A stretch of DNA of 64,000 nt from Syntrophaceae bacterium (GTDB lineage Bacteria > Desulfobacterota > Syntrophia > Syntrophales > PHBD01): the NCBI GenBank assembly GCA_013177825.1, contig JABLXX010000001.1, forward strand, positions 906,936 through 970,935, in the 5' to 3' direction. Position numbers and translations under genes: made by a program. The notes under the pieces are model-generated. The model made no database searches, was not told the origin of the DNA, and saw only the letters and a list, made by a program, of their open reading frames with translations. The first letter of the stretch is position 1. The number at the start of each line of letters is the position of its first letter. Positions 18,475-30,716 of this stretch are shown here, in pieces.

Positions 18475-19335
18475 TTATTTGACGCTTGACACGAATCGCT
18501 CGAAGTCCCCGGCCAGGGCGGCGGAATGCATATAGAGGTTCGATTCGCACGGAATGATCTTCGATCCGGGCAGTTCCGCGGTCAGGCGCCGGATGTTCTC
18601 TTCGGCGTGGAGCTTGTCCGTCGACGCCAGGGTTACGGCAATGGGGATGGTGACCGTCTGCAGGTCCTGCCAGATCGTGTAGCCGATGGCGGACTGGGCG
18701 GTTCTCTTCAGCCGACGGGGATCGGCGGTGAGCAGGGTGTCCCGGTAACGCTGGAGCTGTTCCGGTTCGCGGGCCGCGTCGATCCGGAAGTTCTTCAGGT
18801 ACCAGAGGACGAGGTGTTTGACGAGATGATAGGTGCCGGCAGGCAGGAGCAGGAGCCCCTTGATGAAGATGGGTGCCTTGAAATCGGTGTTGGGGCCGAT
18901 CATGAATCCGGCCTTTGCCCGAAGCCGCCCGTGCTTGAGGGCCTCTATCAGGGCGGTCGCCCCGAGGGAACTCCCGGCGACGATTGTCGGGCAATCGTCG
19001 AGCCCCAGCGATCGGCAGGCCTCCACCAGATCCTGCGCCATCCGGGCGATGCTGAAGTCCGCGGGCAGGAGGCGTTTCCGGCCGATCCGAGCCGATGTCT
19101 TCTCCCGCGATTCGATGTAATAAACCGGCCGGAGCGGAACAATCTCCCGGAGGAAGTCGATCCAGCCGTAGATCGCCGAGGCGAACCCCGGGACAAAGAC
19201 CAGTGGATCCAGAGGAGTGTCCCGGCGCGGACGGAATTGAAGAACCCGGAGCGAAACATCTCCTTCCACGGGAACCATCCGGACGGAAAACTCCACTTCC
19301 GGATGACGGATCGGGTCGGTCATGTCAGCGCTCAT
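18475..19335 (-). CDS. Alpha/beta hydrolase
   Basis: 286 residues. ATG 19335 is chosen because CAGGAG lies 6 bases upstream; the frame is open further but encodes arginine-rich shadow sequence. FVPGFASAIYGW is the oxyanion-hole region. The nucleophile elbow is AGSSLGA (G-S-S-L-G, about residue 118). The likely acid is Asp in ASTDKLHAEE and the likely His is in LYMHSAAL. No signal peptide is seen, so it should be cytosolic. It lies 32 bp downstream of the EamA transporter on the same strand, probably co-transcribed. The substrate is unknown; a lipase, esterase or thioester hydrolase role are all possible. Confidence 0.75.
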   Translation of the reverse strand: MSADMTDPIRHPEVEFSVRMVPVEGDVSLRVLQFRPRRDTPLDPLVFVPGFASAIYGWIDFLREIVPLRPVYYIESREKTSARIGRKRLLPADFSIARMAQDLVEACRSLGLDDCPTIVAGSSLGATALIEALKHGRLRAKAGFMIGPNTDFKAPIFIKGLLLLPAGTYHLVKHLVLWYLKNFRIDAAREPEQLQRYRDTLLTADPRRLKRTAQSAIGYTIWQDLQTVTIPIAVTLASTDKLHAEENIRRLTAELPGSKIIPCESNLYMHSAALAGDFERFVSSVK

Positions 19336-19367
19336 CGTCGACTCCTGCAAGACCGTCACGGTCATCG

Positions 19368-20282
19368 TCATTCCGGGACAACGGCGATTGGAAGCCGCCG
19401 GTTGTCCCGTCCCTTCATCCAGGTCAGAATGGAAAGGGCCGTCAGGATCATGAGGATCCCCGCCGTTTCCCAGGCGTCCATGCGCTCTCCGATCTCCAGT
19501 ACGGACGCGGTCATGCCGATCACCGGGACGGCCATGGTTCCCATTCCCGCCACGCCGGCGGGGAGCTTGTTCATGATATACGTCCAGAGCAGAAAAGCCA
19601 GGGCGCAGACGAGGACGGCATTGTAGGCGATCGCCGTGACGAGATAGGGCGTCCATTGCACGGGCGGGGAAGGGACAAGGGCGGCGGCGATTACAAGGGG
19701 AACCGATCCGTAGAGGAACTGCCAGGCCGTAGCGGACACGAGGTCGAAGTCGGGCCTCCGCTGCATCCATTTGATGACGATGGCGCTGAGCGCCCAGAAG
19801 ACGCCCGCCAGGACGGCCAGGATCTCGCTCATGAACGTGGCCTTCAGGGACCAGGGCTCCAGGATCAGCAACAGTCCGGTGAAGGCCAGCGTGACGGGAA
19901 TCCAGTCGATGCCGCGGATGGTTTCGCCGAGGATCGGACGGGCGAAGATCAGGATCCAGAAAGGCATGGTGTAGACCAGGACGGACGTTTTCCCCGCCCC
20001 GCCGCTGGTCAGCGCCCAGATGATCAGTCCCGTCCCGGCGGCCGTCTGGAGCAGGCCCAAGAGGATCGTGAGGGGGACCTGCTTCGGCCGGAGCGACATG
20101 CCCCTGCCGGCCATGACGGCAAGAAGAATCAGTCCTCCCAGGAGCATCCGGGTGGCATTGAAGTCGAAGGGTCCCATGAACTGCAGGGACTTCTTCATGA
20201 CGACCCAGTTGTAGCCCCAGATCAGTGCCAGCAGGGCCAGTGCTGTGAGGGGACGTCCGTTGGTTGAAAACCGTTTGATCAC
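19368..20282 (-). CDS. EamA/DMT-family transporter
   Basis: 304 residues from a GTG start at 20282, with AAGGA upstream. The longer ORF adds about 89 residues that do not look like membrane protein. Ten hydrophobic segments form two EamA repeats (about 8-140 and 150-290). Repeat one begins LALLALIWGYNWVVMK, the classic EamA start with the GxNW/GYNWV motif, and repeat two begins GVFWALSAIVIKW. Drug/metabolite exporters of this family move small metabolites such as amino acids. The substrate is not predictable. It forms an operon with the downstream hydrolase. Confidence 0.85.
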   Translation of the reverse strand: MIKRFSTNGRPLTALALLALIWGYNWVVMKKSLQFMGPFDFNATRMLLGGLILLAVMAGRGMSLRPKQVPLTILLGLLQTAAGTGLIIWALTSGGAGKTSVLVYTMPFWILIFARPILGETIRGIDWIPVTLAFTGLLLILEPWSLKATFMSEILAVLAGVFWALSAIVIKWMQRRPDFDLVSATAWQFLYGSVPLVIAAALVPSPPVQWTPYLVTAIAYNAVLVCALAFLLWTYIMNKLPAGVAGMGTMAVPVIGMTASVLEIGERMDAWETAGILMILTALSILTWMKGRDNRRLPIAVVPE

Positions 20283-20480
20283 GATGCCGGCGGATCCTTG
20301 TGAGATATTACGCTCATGTCCTGTTCCCGATCGCCCTGAGCGTATCGAGATTTGCCGGGACAATATACGGAAGAGGGCGGGCTTTTCCCATCTTTTTTCG
20401 GTCTGTGCTTTCGGTACGGTAAAGAAATGGCAGGCCGGTCGATTCGGGAGCGACATCCCGGGCTTCCGGACGGATTCCCG

Positions 20481-20510
20481 TTGACAACGACATTTTCCCG
20501 ACATTATGGT
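20481..20510 (+). promoter_or_regulatory. Sigma-70-like promoter of the DUF2284 gene
   Basis: TTGACA (20481-20486), an 18-base spacer and TATGGT (20505-20510), ending 29 bases before the ATG at 20540. Confidence 0.6.
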
Positions 20511-20539
20511 GCTTTTCATTATCCATAAGGGGGAAGGCC

Positions 20540-21079
20540 ATGAACACATCCGATCTCGAGAGATACTGCGAAAAGGCGATTCAGGCGGGTGCCACGCATG
20601 CGGTCGTCACGACGCCGCAGACGGTGGTCACCGCGCCCTGGGTGCGGTTCAAGTGCCTGTACGGTTGCCCGTACAAGGAACGGTACAGCTGTCCGCCCCA
20701 TACCCCCACGCCGGAGGAGACCCGGGCGACCCTCGATTCATACAGCCGTTTGATCCTGTTTCATGTCGAGGCGCCCTACTCGAAGGAGCGGGGCAGGAAC
20801 ATGATGGCGTACCTGGATGTGCTGGTGAAACTGGAGGGGGAACTATTCAAGGACGGCTACTACAAGGCGTTCGTCATGCTGGCCGGCCCGTGCGTGCTAT
20901 GCAAGGAATGCGGCAAGGTGGAAGGGATCCCCTGCCGCCTGCCCGCCAAGACCAGGCCTTCCATGGAGTCCTGCGGGATCGACGTCTTCCAGACCGCCCG
21001 CAACAACGGCTTTTCCATCTCGACGCTGAAGGAAAAGTCGGAGACGCAGAATCTCTACTGCCTGATGCTCGTGGACTGA
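20540..21079 (+). CDS. DUF2284 putative metal-binding protein
   Basis: 179 residues with the family pattern of cysteines: KCLYGCPYKERYSCPPH near residue 39-53, then LAGPCVLCKECGK near 113-125, with a further C in GIPCRLPA and in MESCGID. Spacing suggests one or two metal or iron-sulfur sites. DUF2284 proteins are found mainly in anaerobes, and their function is unknown. AAGGGGGAAGGC precedes the start. It stands alone with its own promoter and is convergent with the FAD oxidoreductase. Confidence 0.85.
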   Translation: MNTSDLERYCEKAIQAGATHAVVTTPQTVVTAPWVRFKCLYGCPYKERYSCPPHTPTPEETRATLDSYSRLILFHVEAPYSKERGRNMMAYLDVLVKLEGELFKDGYYKAFVMLAGPCVLCKECGKVEGIPCRLPAKTRPSMESCGIDVFQTARNNGFSISTLKEKSETQNLYCLMLVD

Positions 21080-21088
21080 GGAAACGTG

Positions 21089-21120
21089 AACGGGGGACAG
21101 ATTTGAATCTGCCCCCCGTT
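21089..21120. terminator. Hairpin between convergent genes
   Basis: AACGGGGGACAGATT / AATCTGCCCCCCGTT, with one bulge. It lies between the convergent DUF2284 and FAD oxidoreductase genes. No strong T run follows, so its efficiency is uncertain. Confidence 0.5.
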
Positions 21121-21227
21121 GTGATTAGAACTGCGGGCTGCCCGGTTCCTTCCGATCCTGTCGCAGGGAGTCGCCGGGAAAAGGCAACCCGCATGCTGCT
21201 TCCGCTAATGCCAGCCGGCGCAGCCCG

Positions 21228-22847
21228 TTACCAGGTCTCTCTCGGTGCGGGCATGGCACGGTGGTAGAAGGGGAATACCTTCTCTTCGGTGTTGGAGTCC
21301 ATCATCCTGTCGACGCAAAGCGTCACGCTCAGAGCCGCCGCATCGACGCCGCAGCCCCACAGGCGCCTGCCGTACTGGTCGCCCGCGAAGTACAGGCCTT
21401 CGATCTCCGGGGACTTCACGTCGATCCGGTCCTGCCCGATAGGCTGGATCCAGGCGAAGGCGTGGTCGGTGCACATCCAGATCAGGTGGTCCATTTCGGA
21501 TTCCCACTTGGCCCGGCCGAAGGTCTGTTTCCACCAGTTCTCGTTCCACTCGATCACCCGGGAAACTTTCTTCGGTGTCCTCATTTCCTCATGGGTCATG
21601 GCGGTGGAGAAGATCCACCCGTGCTTGCCCTCCGGCGCCGAGCCGGTTTCCTTGGTGAGCGAGGGGTTGGCGTTGCTTCCGTGGGCGCAGGAAGCCAGGT
21701 TCCAAAGGACCATGTCGATGCAGCCGCTGTATCCCTCTTCCGCACCGATCACGTCCGGCATGTAGATGAAGCTTCTCTCCTCGATCCCGCGCTCCTCCCA
21801 GATGTTCGATTTCATGTTGCCGTACCCGGTGATCATGCCGGCGCCCCAGTATTTCGTCTGGACCGTCTCCACGAGGTCCTGCGGGAAATACCGGGGGTGG
21901 ATGACGTTCAGCATCTGCTTGGAGGGAACGGTGCAGATGACCCTGTCCGCCCAGGCCGTTTCGAAGCCGTCGGCGGTCTGGTAGGTGACGCCCTTCACGG
22001 CGCCCTTTTCGATGATGACCTCCGCAACGGGGGTGTTCCGGAGCACTTCCCCGCCGTTTTCCTTCAGCGCCTCTTCCATCAGGAGCGGGAAGGCCATGGT
22101 TCCGGGATTGGCCACGGTCGCGCACGAGCCGTCGACCAGGTTCATCCGGATTGGGCCCGCGGTGGACATGTGCCCCAGGACGTCCGGTGCCGGTGTCAGG
22201 TTGAGGTCCGCCTGGCCCGTCTGGGATGCCGCCAGGACCTTGATGTAATCGTACGCCTCCTGGGGGACGTTCCGGGCCCGGATCCACTGCTCGAAGGACA
22301 TATGGGCCGTCTGGGCGATGTCGGCGAAGGTCATCATCGCCATGTCCCGGAGCGCGATCATGGTTGCCCGGAAGCCCTCCTTGCTCATCCACCCGTAGGG
22401 CTCGCCTTTCGCTACCTGGTAGGCCTTGTTGCCTTTCTTGTAGTCGACGAAGGCGAATCCGACGTTGCACGGCATGTCAACGGGCTTGTTGATGTAGTCC
22501 ATGAGCATGCGAATCTTGCCCTTGTTCCCCCAGAACAGCCCGTGCCCTGTGTCGATGGTGTATCCGTCGAACTTCTTTTCCTTGAAGCAGGTTTCCAGGT
22601 CCGGCGTGCATTTCGGGATCCAGCAACCGACCAGGCCCAAGGCGCGCTTGAAGCCGTTGGCATCCAATTCCAGGCCGTCGATATGCACCTTGTCCCCTTT
22701 GCCGACGAAGGAAGCCACGCGGCCGCCGATGAAGGGATTCTTCTCCAGGACGAGGACCTTCTGCTTGAAATCCCGGGAAAGAATGGCCGCGGAACCCAGG
22801 CCGGCGATTCCGGCTCCGACTACGATGACATCATACTTTTTTGACAT
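21228..22847 (-). CDS. FAD-dependent amine oxidase / phytoene desaturase-like oxidoreductase
   Basis: 539 residues. The N-terminal Rossmann motif DVIVVGAGIAGLGSAA is followed by VLEKNPFIGGRV, the signature of the amine oxidase/CrtI-type flavoproteins. The C-terminal FAD contact is IEGLYFAGDQYG near residue 488. No signal peptide or membrane helix is obvious. The middle region, rich in Trp and Met, is the substrate domain and gives no clear specificity. GGAGGATACGGC precedes the start. A sigma-54 promoter at 23007-23022 points into it across a 160-base leader, linking it to the nitrogen/sigma-54 style regulation of the catabolic genes. Confidence 0.8.
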   Translation of the reverse strand: MSKKYDVIVVGAGIAGLGSAAILSRDFKQKVLVLEKNPFIGGRVASFVGKGDKVHIDGLELDANGFKRALGLVGCWIPKCTPDLETCFKEKKFDGYTIDTGHGLFWGNKGKIRMLMDYINKPVDMPCNVGFAFVDYKKGNKAYQVAKGEPYGWMSKEGFRATMIALRDMAMMTFADIAQTAHMSFEQWIRARNVPQEAYDYIKVLAASQTGQADLNLTPAPDVLGHMSTAGPIRMNLVDGSCATVANPGTMAFPLLMEEALKENGGEVLRNTPVAEVIIEKGAVKGVTYQTADGFETAWADRVICTVPSKQMLNVIHPRYFPQDLVETVQTKYWGAGMITGYGNMKSNIWEERGIEERSFIYMPDVIGAEEGYSGCIDMVLWNLASCAHGSNANPSLTKETGSAPEGKHGWIFSTAMTHEEMRTPKKVSRVIEWNENWWKQTFGRAKWESEMDHLIWMCTDHAFAWIQPIGQDRIDVKSPEIEGLYFAGDQYGRRLWGCGVDAAALSVTLCVDRMMDSNTEEKVFPFYHRAMPAPRETW

Positions 22848-23459
22848 GCCGTATCCTCCTTGTTTAATTTTCAGAGTCGAGCTTCCTGCATTGACGGGAA
22901 CAACCCTCGAACGGCGCCCTCTCCGTCACTGCGCCTTGACGCATACGCTACGGACTGCAGCATCCAGCGGTGAGCGGACCGAAATGCCACGGTATCGAAG
23001 AGATGACGCAAAGAAAGTGCCACCCCTATTGCTGGAGAATATCGTGTTAAAACGAATAGTTGTTTAGAGAGTTTCTGAGGCGGGTCCGGCGGAGGAGCGG
23101 TATGTTGTTTTCGCGGGTCCATATGTTGTGCAGAGAAGGGCCTCCGGTAGCGATTGAATCCGCTGTCCGGTTTTCGCTTTTCTTCTTCCCCCGGGGGGAA
23201 AGCGGCTGGGTGCGGTGAACGGCATGCCCGTCAACAGGCTGAATATCATACCGGAAGGCCGGCTGATGCGGAACCATTGGGTCGTTCCGGTCCCGGCGCT
23301 TCTGAACGCTTGACATCTCCCGGAAAGTTCTTCACGGTCATTTCGCGAACCATGACTATGAGATCTCGTATGACGATATACGTACGGTTCGTTCCGATTA
23401 TGCCGGCCTGATTGCAGGCAAGGAAATTTCTTTATCACCGGGCGTTCCGGGGATTTCTC
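22848..23459. other. Divergent intergenic region, about 610 bp
   Basis: Contains the minus-strand sigma-54 promoter (23007-23022) and the unresolved promoter of the plus-strand hybrid kinase. No ORF here has both a credible start and protein-like composition. AT content is raised around 23030-23070. Confidence 0.5.
23007..23022 (-). promoter_or_regulatory. Sigma-54 promoter of the FAD oxidoreductase
   Basis: On the minus strand the sequence reads TGGCACTTTCTTTGCG: TGGCAC plus TTGC with exactly 10 bases between GG and GC. This is close to the ideal RpoN consensus and is the best of the three sites seen in this window. Confidence 0.8.
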
Positions 23460-25829
<2,370 letters not shown>

Positions 25830-25896
25830 AGCGGCCGCTGAAGGGAAGGGGCATGATATCCCGAGATGCTGAATCGTACGGGTTCCTGGAGGGAAC

Positions 25897-28800
25897 ATGA
25901 AGGCAGAGGGAGCGGAGTCCGTCAAAATAACGCGCCCCGGCCTTTCCCGGGTGGTTCAGCGGAGCCGGCTTTTTGCCCTTCTTGATCGCAAGCTGGAAAA
26001 GACGGTCGTCTGGATAACCTCGCCGGCCGGTTCCGGAAAGACGACGCTTGTTGCAAGCTATCTGGACGCCCGCCGGCAACCCTGTCTCTGGTACCGTTGT
26101 GACGAAGGAGATTCGGACCCCGCCACGTTCTTTTACTACATGGGGCTTGCCGCCCGGAAGGCAGCGCCGCGTTACAGGACCCCCCTTCCTCTTCTGAAGC
26201 CCCAATACCTGGCGGGCATTTCCCTGTTTGCCAGAAGATATTTCGAGAATCTCTGCAGCCGTCTCGTGAGTCGAGCCGCGTTGCATGGCAGCTCCTCCGC
26301 CGCTCCTTCGGGAAAGGGAGGCAGCAAGAAGGAGAAGCCGCCGGCGAAGACGGGTGTTTCTCATCCGCCCGGGAAGGAGGAGTTCACCATCGTCCTGGAC
26401 AACTATCAGGATGTGCCCGTCGATTCTCCATTTCACGACATGATCGCCCATGGTTTCGATATGATCCCGGAAGGCATTCACGTCGTGGTAATCAGTCGAA
26501 GCGGTCCGCCGCCGGCATTCGCGCGCCTGCAGGCCGGCGATCGAATGGACGTGCTCGAATACGGCGACATTCGTTTTACACTTGGAGAATCGGAGAAACT
26601 CGTTTGGGGACGCATCCCGGACCTGGACCGTAAACGCGTAGCGGCGATGCATGAAAGCGCGGAAGGGTGGGCCGCGGGCATTATTCTGATGCTCGAAAGG
26701 ACGAAGCTTGAAGGAGAAAGAGCGGAATCGGTGCCGGACGGTGCGTATGAACGGGTGTTCGATTATTTTGCCGGTGAGATATTCAACAAGACCGAAAAAG
26801 GGATTCAGGACTTTCTGCTGAAGACGGCCTTTCTGCCCGTGCTCGCCGTTCCCCTGGCGGAGAAACTGACCGGTGTCGTCGATGGAAGGCGAATCCTCTC
26901 CGCGCTGAACCGTAATAATTATTTCACGGAAAAACTCGCCGGGAGCGGGCAGGATTATCAATACCATCCATTGTTCAGGGATTTTCTCCTGAACAGGGCC
27001 AGGGCGAAATTCACCCCCGATGAATGGACAGTCGCCCAGAGGGAGGCGGCGCTGCTCCTCGATCAGTCCGGACAGATCGAAGACGCCGCAAGGCTTTACG
27101 GCGACGCCGGAGACTGGCAGGGGCTCGCCCGGATGGTTATGGATCATGCCGAGGACCTCCTGGCGCAGGGAAGAAGCAAAACCGTTGAAGAATGGATCGC
27201 CGCAATCCCCGGCGGGATCACGGACGATCAGCCGTGGCTGCTGTACTGGGCCGGAATGTGCTCGTTTCCATTCGACATGCCCCGAGCAAGACGATACCTG
27301 AAGAGGGCCTTTGCCTCGTTCAAAACCATGGACGACACGGCGGGCATCTATCTTTCATGGGCCGGAATCGTGGACGTCTATAGCTACGAGATGGACGAGT
27401 GGAGGCGCCTCGACGACTGCATCGAGATCTTCGAGGGTCTGAGAAGAACGCATCCTTCCTTTCCCTCAAAAGAAATAGCACTCATCGCATCGTCCAGGAT
27501 GCTGATCTCGCTCACTCTGAGAAAAACGGACCAGCCGCAGAGGGTGCATCGCTGGCTGAGGCGCGTGGATAACCTTCTGCAGGAGACGCCGTCCATTGAC
27601 ATTCGGATGGATATCGTCTTCTGTACGAGCCTCTATAATTTATGGAAAGGGGAGTATCACAAGAACGCCATCCTGCTCGAAACGGCGGAGGCCGATATCC
27701 GCCATCGCAAACCGTCTCCCTTTTCCGTCATTCGCATCAAATTGATGAGGGGGATCCATTTCTGGGTTACGGCGCAGTACGATTCCGCCCTGCATACGCT
27801 GTCCGAAGGGCTGGATATTGCCGGGAAGAGCGGCGTCCATGTCTTTGATTCCCTTCTGTGGAGTTTCATGGCGGCGGCGCAGATGGCACCCGGCCGCATG
27901 GAGATGGCGGGGGAATCGATCCGGAATCAGATGACCGCCTCTCCCGGTACGCCGAAGGCGCTGGATCTCTATTTTTATCACTTCAACTCCGCATGGCATG
28001 CCATCCTTGCCGGGAACGCGTACCTCGCCGCTGAAAATCTGGAGACGATCTCCGCGAACGTGGCGAAGATGGGCAATCCTTATTACCGGGCCCTGTGGCA
28101 TATCGGCATGGCGCAGGTGGCCTTCATGCAGGAGCGATCGAGGGAGGTCGGGAACCATATCCGCGCAGCACACCGGATAGCCCGTGATATGAAGAGCCCC
28201 GTCGTGGAGTGGTACAGCCTGCTGATCGATGCCTATTTCCTTTTGCGGCAAGGCAGGGAGAAGGAAGGGCTTCTGTCGCTGCGGCGGGGACTGTCGCTGG
28301 GCGGGAAGCACGGCTATGTCCACCTCGAGTTCTATCAGCCTTCCCTCATGCGCTTTCTTTACGCCAGGGCGCTGAAGGAAGGGATCGAACCGGATTATGT
28401 GAAGGGGCTGATCAGGAAACTGGGGCTCACTCCCCCCTCCCCGGAACATGACCCCGGAGAATGGCCTTACCCGGTCAGGATCTACTCTTTGGGGAGGTTT
28501 GCGGTGATCAGGTACGACGGGGTGCTCGAGTATGCCGGGAAAGTGCAGAAAAAACCGCTCGAAATGCTCAAGGCCGTCATTGCCTTTGGAGGCGTGAATG
28601 TGCCGGCGGATCGTCTTGCGAATGCACTCTGGCCCGATGCTGATGGCGACCTGGCGCATAAATCCTTTGAAATGACGCTGAGCCGTCTGCGCCGTCTGCT
28701 CGGCGGAGAAAACATCGTCCGCTACAGCGCAGGGCAGCTGAGCCTGGATCCGAATTATTGCTGGGTCGACAGCCTTGCGCTGGAGCATATCATCGGACTG

Positions 28801-29202
28801 ATCAGGAAATCCCCGCCAGATGATGTTGCCGGGCTCTGCGAGAGGGCCGTCAGCCTTTATGAAGGGCCTTTCCTTCCTGCGGACAGCGGTCTGCGGTGGA
28901 CTCTGTCAAAGCGTGAAATGCTGCAGATCGGCCTGCTCCGCATCATCGATACGGCCGGTCGTCATCATGAGAAGGAAGGGCAATGGGAAAGAGCGGCTGA
29001 GTGTTACCGGAAGGGGCTGGATACGGACGATCTGGCGGAGGCATTCTATCAGCGTTTGATCGTCTGTTATCGGGAACTGGGCGACAGGGTGGAGGCGGTC
29101 AGGACATACAACCGGTGCCGTCGCATTCTGAAGGAAAAGCTTGAAATCGAGCCTTCCGCGGAAACCCGGGCCGTCTATTCCTCCCTGCTTCAGGCGACGT
29201 AG
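25897..29202 (+). CDS. MalT-like STAND ATPase regulator with C-terminal BTAD/SARP-type domain
   Basis: 1101 residues. The N-terminal NTPase has Walker A SPAGSGKTT (about 43-51), and VLDNYQDV is the Walker B region. A winged-helix-like segment and a long helical TPR-like array (about 380-840) follow. The C-terminal part from about residue 860 (IYSLGRFAV ... NALWPDADGDLAHKSFEMTLSRLRRLLG) is an OmpR-like wing plus bacterial transcriptional activator domain, as in SARP-type regulators. LuxR-type HTH is absent. GGAGGG precedes the start. Such large regulators sense a metabolite through the TPR region. The adjacent hydrolase genes (29.3-32.3 kb) are the likely targets, by position only. Confidence 0.85.
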   Translation: MKAEGAESVKITRPGLSRVVQRSRLFALLDRKLEKTVVWITSPAGSGKTTLVASYLDARRQPCLWYRCDEGDSDPATFFYYMGLAARKAAPRYRTPLPLLKPQYLAGISLFARRYFENLCSRLVSRAALHGSSSAAPSGKGGSKKEKPPAKTGVSHPPGKEEFTIVLDNYQDVPVDSPFHDMIAHGFDMIPEGIHVVVISRSGPPPAFARLQAGDRMDVLEYGDIRFTLGESEKLVWGRIPDLDRKRVAAMHESAEGWAAGIILMLERTKLEGERAESVPDGAYERVFDYFAGEIFNKTEKGIQDFLLKTAFLPVLAVPLAEKLTGVVDGRRILSALNRNNYFTEKLAGSGQDYQYHPLFRDFLLNRARAKFTPDEWTVAQREAALLLDQSGQIEDAARLYGDAGDWQGLARMVMDHAEDLLAQGRSKTVEEWIAAIPGGITDDQPWLLYWAGMCSFPFDMPRARRYLKRAFASFKTMDDTAGIYLSWAGIVDVYSYEMDEWRRLDDCIEIFEGLRRTHPSFPSKEIALIASSRMLISLTLRKTDQPQRVHRWLRRVDNLLQETPSIDIRMDIVFCTSLYNLWKGEYHKNAILLETAEADIRHRKPSPFSVIRIKLMRGIHFWVTAQYDSALHTLSEGLDIAGKSGVHVFDSLLWSFMAAAQMAPGRMEMAGESIRNQMTASPGTPKALDLYFYHFNSAWHAILAGNAYLAAENLETISANVAKMGNPYYRALWHIGMAQVAFMQERSREVGNHIRAAHRIARDMKSPVVEWYSLLIDAYFLLRQGREKEGLLSLRRGLSLGGKHGYVHLEFYQPSLMRFLYARALKEGIEPDYVKGLIRKLGLTPPSPEHDPGEWPYPVRIYSLGRFAVIRYDGVLEYAGKVQKKPLEMLKAVIAFGGVNVPADRLANALWPDADGDLAHKSFEMTLSRLRRLLGGENIVRYSAGQLSLDPNYCWVDSLALEHIIGLIRKSPPDDVAGLCERAVSLYEGPFLPADSGLRWTLSKREMLQIGLLRIIDTAGRHHEKEGQWERAAECYRKGLDTDDLAEAFYQRLIVCYRELGDRVEAVRTYNRCRRILKEKLEIEPSAETRAVYSSLLQAT

Positions 29203-29335
29203 TCCCCCCTCTCTTTTCTCCTATTTTTTTCGATCTGTGGGCAATCTGTGGGCGTCTCCATGCTATGAATCCCGTCCATAAAGGACCCCCCGACTTTAAA
29301 CAGTTTCATTGTACGCATGCAGGAGGAGGCAGGGG

Positions 29336-30667
29336 ATGAAGAAAAAAATCGTGTGGATGACGGCGTTTGTTTTCCTGGCGTCGGCATTTCTGATGTCTTC
29401 CGGTGGAGTCGGCGACTGCCCGGCCGCGCAGACCGACGGAGCAGTGGAGGGGAAGGCGGCGCAGGAGGGAGAGCAGAAGAAGGTTTTCGACGCCCACGAC
29501 ACCGGCGTCCGTTTTCATTTCAATGACAAGGACATGGACTTCCATTTCGGCACCCTCGTTCTCGGTTCCACGGTGAACCACGGCGTCGAGATCGGCGAGG
29601 CCTTCTACGCGGCCTCCCGGATCAAGGACGGCGACGCCGCGAGCTGGCAGGAGGAGTGGTTCCAGCTGGCTCGGCGCGTCGAAGCCCGGGGCGAGGCGTC
29701 CCTGGCCGGCGGCCACAAGGTAAGCGCCCGCGACCAGTTCCACCGGGCCGCCTATTACTGCCGGATCTCCCTCGTCTCCATGCTGCCGACGGATCCGCGC
29801 TTCCGCGAACGGGCGCTGAAGAGCCGGGGCCTGGTGAAAAAGGCGGGAGCGCTCCTGGATCCGCCGCTGGAATATTTCGAGATTCCCTATGAGGGAACGG
29901 TGCTGCCGGGGTATTTCCGCAAGGCCGCCATGGGAACGAAGCCGACAAAGACCCTGATCATGGTCGGCGGCGGCGAGACCTTCGCCGAGGACTTGTACTT
30001 CTACATCGCCGCCCAGGCCAATGAGCGCGGCTGGAACTTCATGACCGTCGACCTGCCGGGGCAGGGGATCCTTCCCCTGGAGGGGAAGGTCTTCCGGCCG
30101 GACATGAACGTTCCCATGAAGGCGGTTGTCGACTACGCCCTGAGCCGCCGCGACGTGGATCCCGGGCGGCTGGCCGCTTACGGATACAGCGGCGGCGGCG
30201 GGTTCGTGCCCCAGGCCGCCACGCACGATTCCCGGATCCGGGCCGTCGCCATGAATTCCGCCGTGGTGGACGCCTATCCACTCTTCTCGACGATGCCGGT
30301 CGTCCTGGCCGATCAGAAGGAGATCGACTCCTGGACAACTTTCCACGGCAACATCGTCAAGGTCATCAACTGGCGCTGGGGTGTGCCCATGGACAAGCCG
30401 TCGGCGCTCGCGGCGGCCAACAGGGGCTTCACCTTCGACCCCGCCAGGGTGACCGTTCCGGCCCTGATCATCGTCGGCGAGGGCGAGTACAGGAGCGTGG
30501 AGGTGAAGCGGCAGCAGAAGGTCAGCATGGACAGTTTCCCCAACCCGTTGAAGAAGATGGTCGTCACGCCGTCCGACGAGGGTGCGACGAACCACTGCAT
30601 CATGGAGAACCGCAGCATTGTGGGCCTGGTGCTCTTCGACTGGCTGGACGAGGTTTTCGAGCGTTAG
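29336..30667 (+). CDS. Exported alpha/beta hydrolase (FrsA / dihydropseudooxynicotine hydrolase-like)
   Basis: 443 residues. ATG 29336 follows AGGAGG closely. A signal peptide ([19 protein letters not shown]) precedes a mature region. A helical N-terminal cap (about 60-180) leads to the hydrolase core: [13 protein letters not shown] is the oxyanion region, the nucleophile elbow is GYSGGGGF (about residue 285), the acid is in VGEGEYRS and the His is in TNHCIM near the C-terminus. The arrangement matches the family of dipeptidyl-peptidase-like or FrsA-like hydrolases with a cap domain. It is followed 50 bp later by a carboxylesterase, suggesting an extracytoplasmic ester-degrading pair. Confidence 0.75.
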   Translation: MKKKIVWMTAFVFLASAFLMSSGGVGDCPAAQTDGAVEGKAAQEGEQKKVFDAHDTGVRFHFNDKDMDFHFGTLVLGSTVNHGVEIGEAFYAASRIKDGDAASWQEEWFQLARRVEARGEASLAGGHKVSARDQFHRAAYYCRISLVSMLPTDPRFRERALKSRGLVKKAGALLDPPLEYFEIPYEGTVLPGYFRKAAMGTKPTKTLIMVGGGETFAEDLYFYIAAQANERGWNFMTVDLPGQGILPLEGKVFRPDMNVPMKAVVDYALSRRDVDPGRLAAYGYSGGGGFVPQAATHDSRIRAVAMNSAVVDAYPLFSTMPVVLADQKEIDSWTTFHGNIVKVINWRWGVPMDKPSALAAANRGFTFDPARVTVPALIIVGEGEYRSVEVKRQQKVSMDSFPNPLKKMVVTPSDEGATNHCIMENRSIVGLVLFDWLDEVFER

Positions 30668-30716
30668 AATAGGCGGCGGAGAGCACCCGGCTTTCCGCTC
30701 CCTTCCGGAGGATCGG

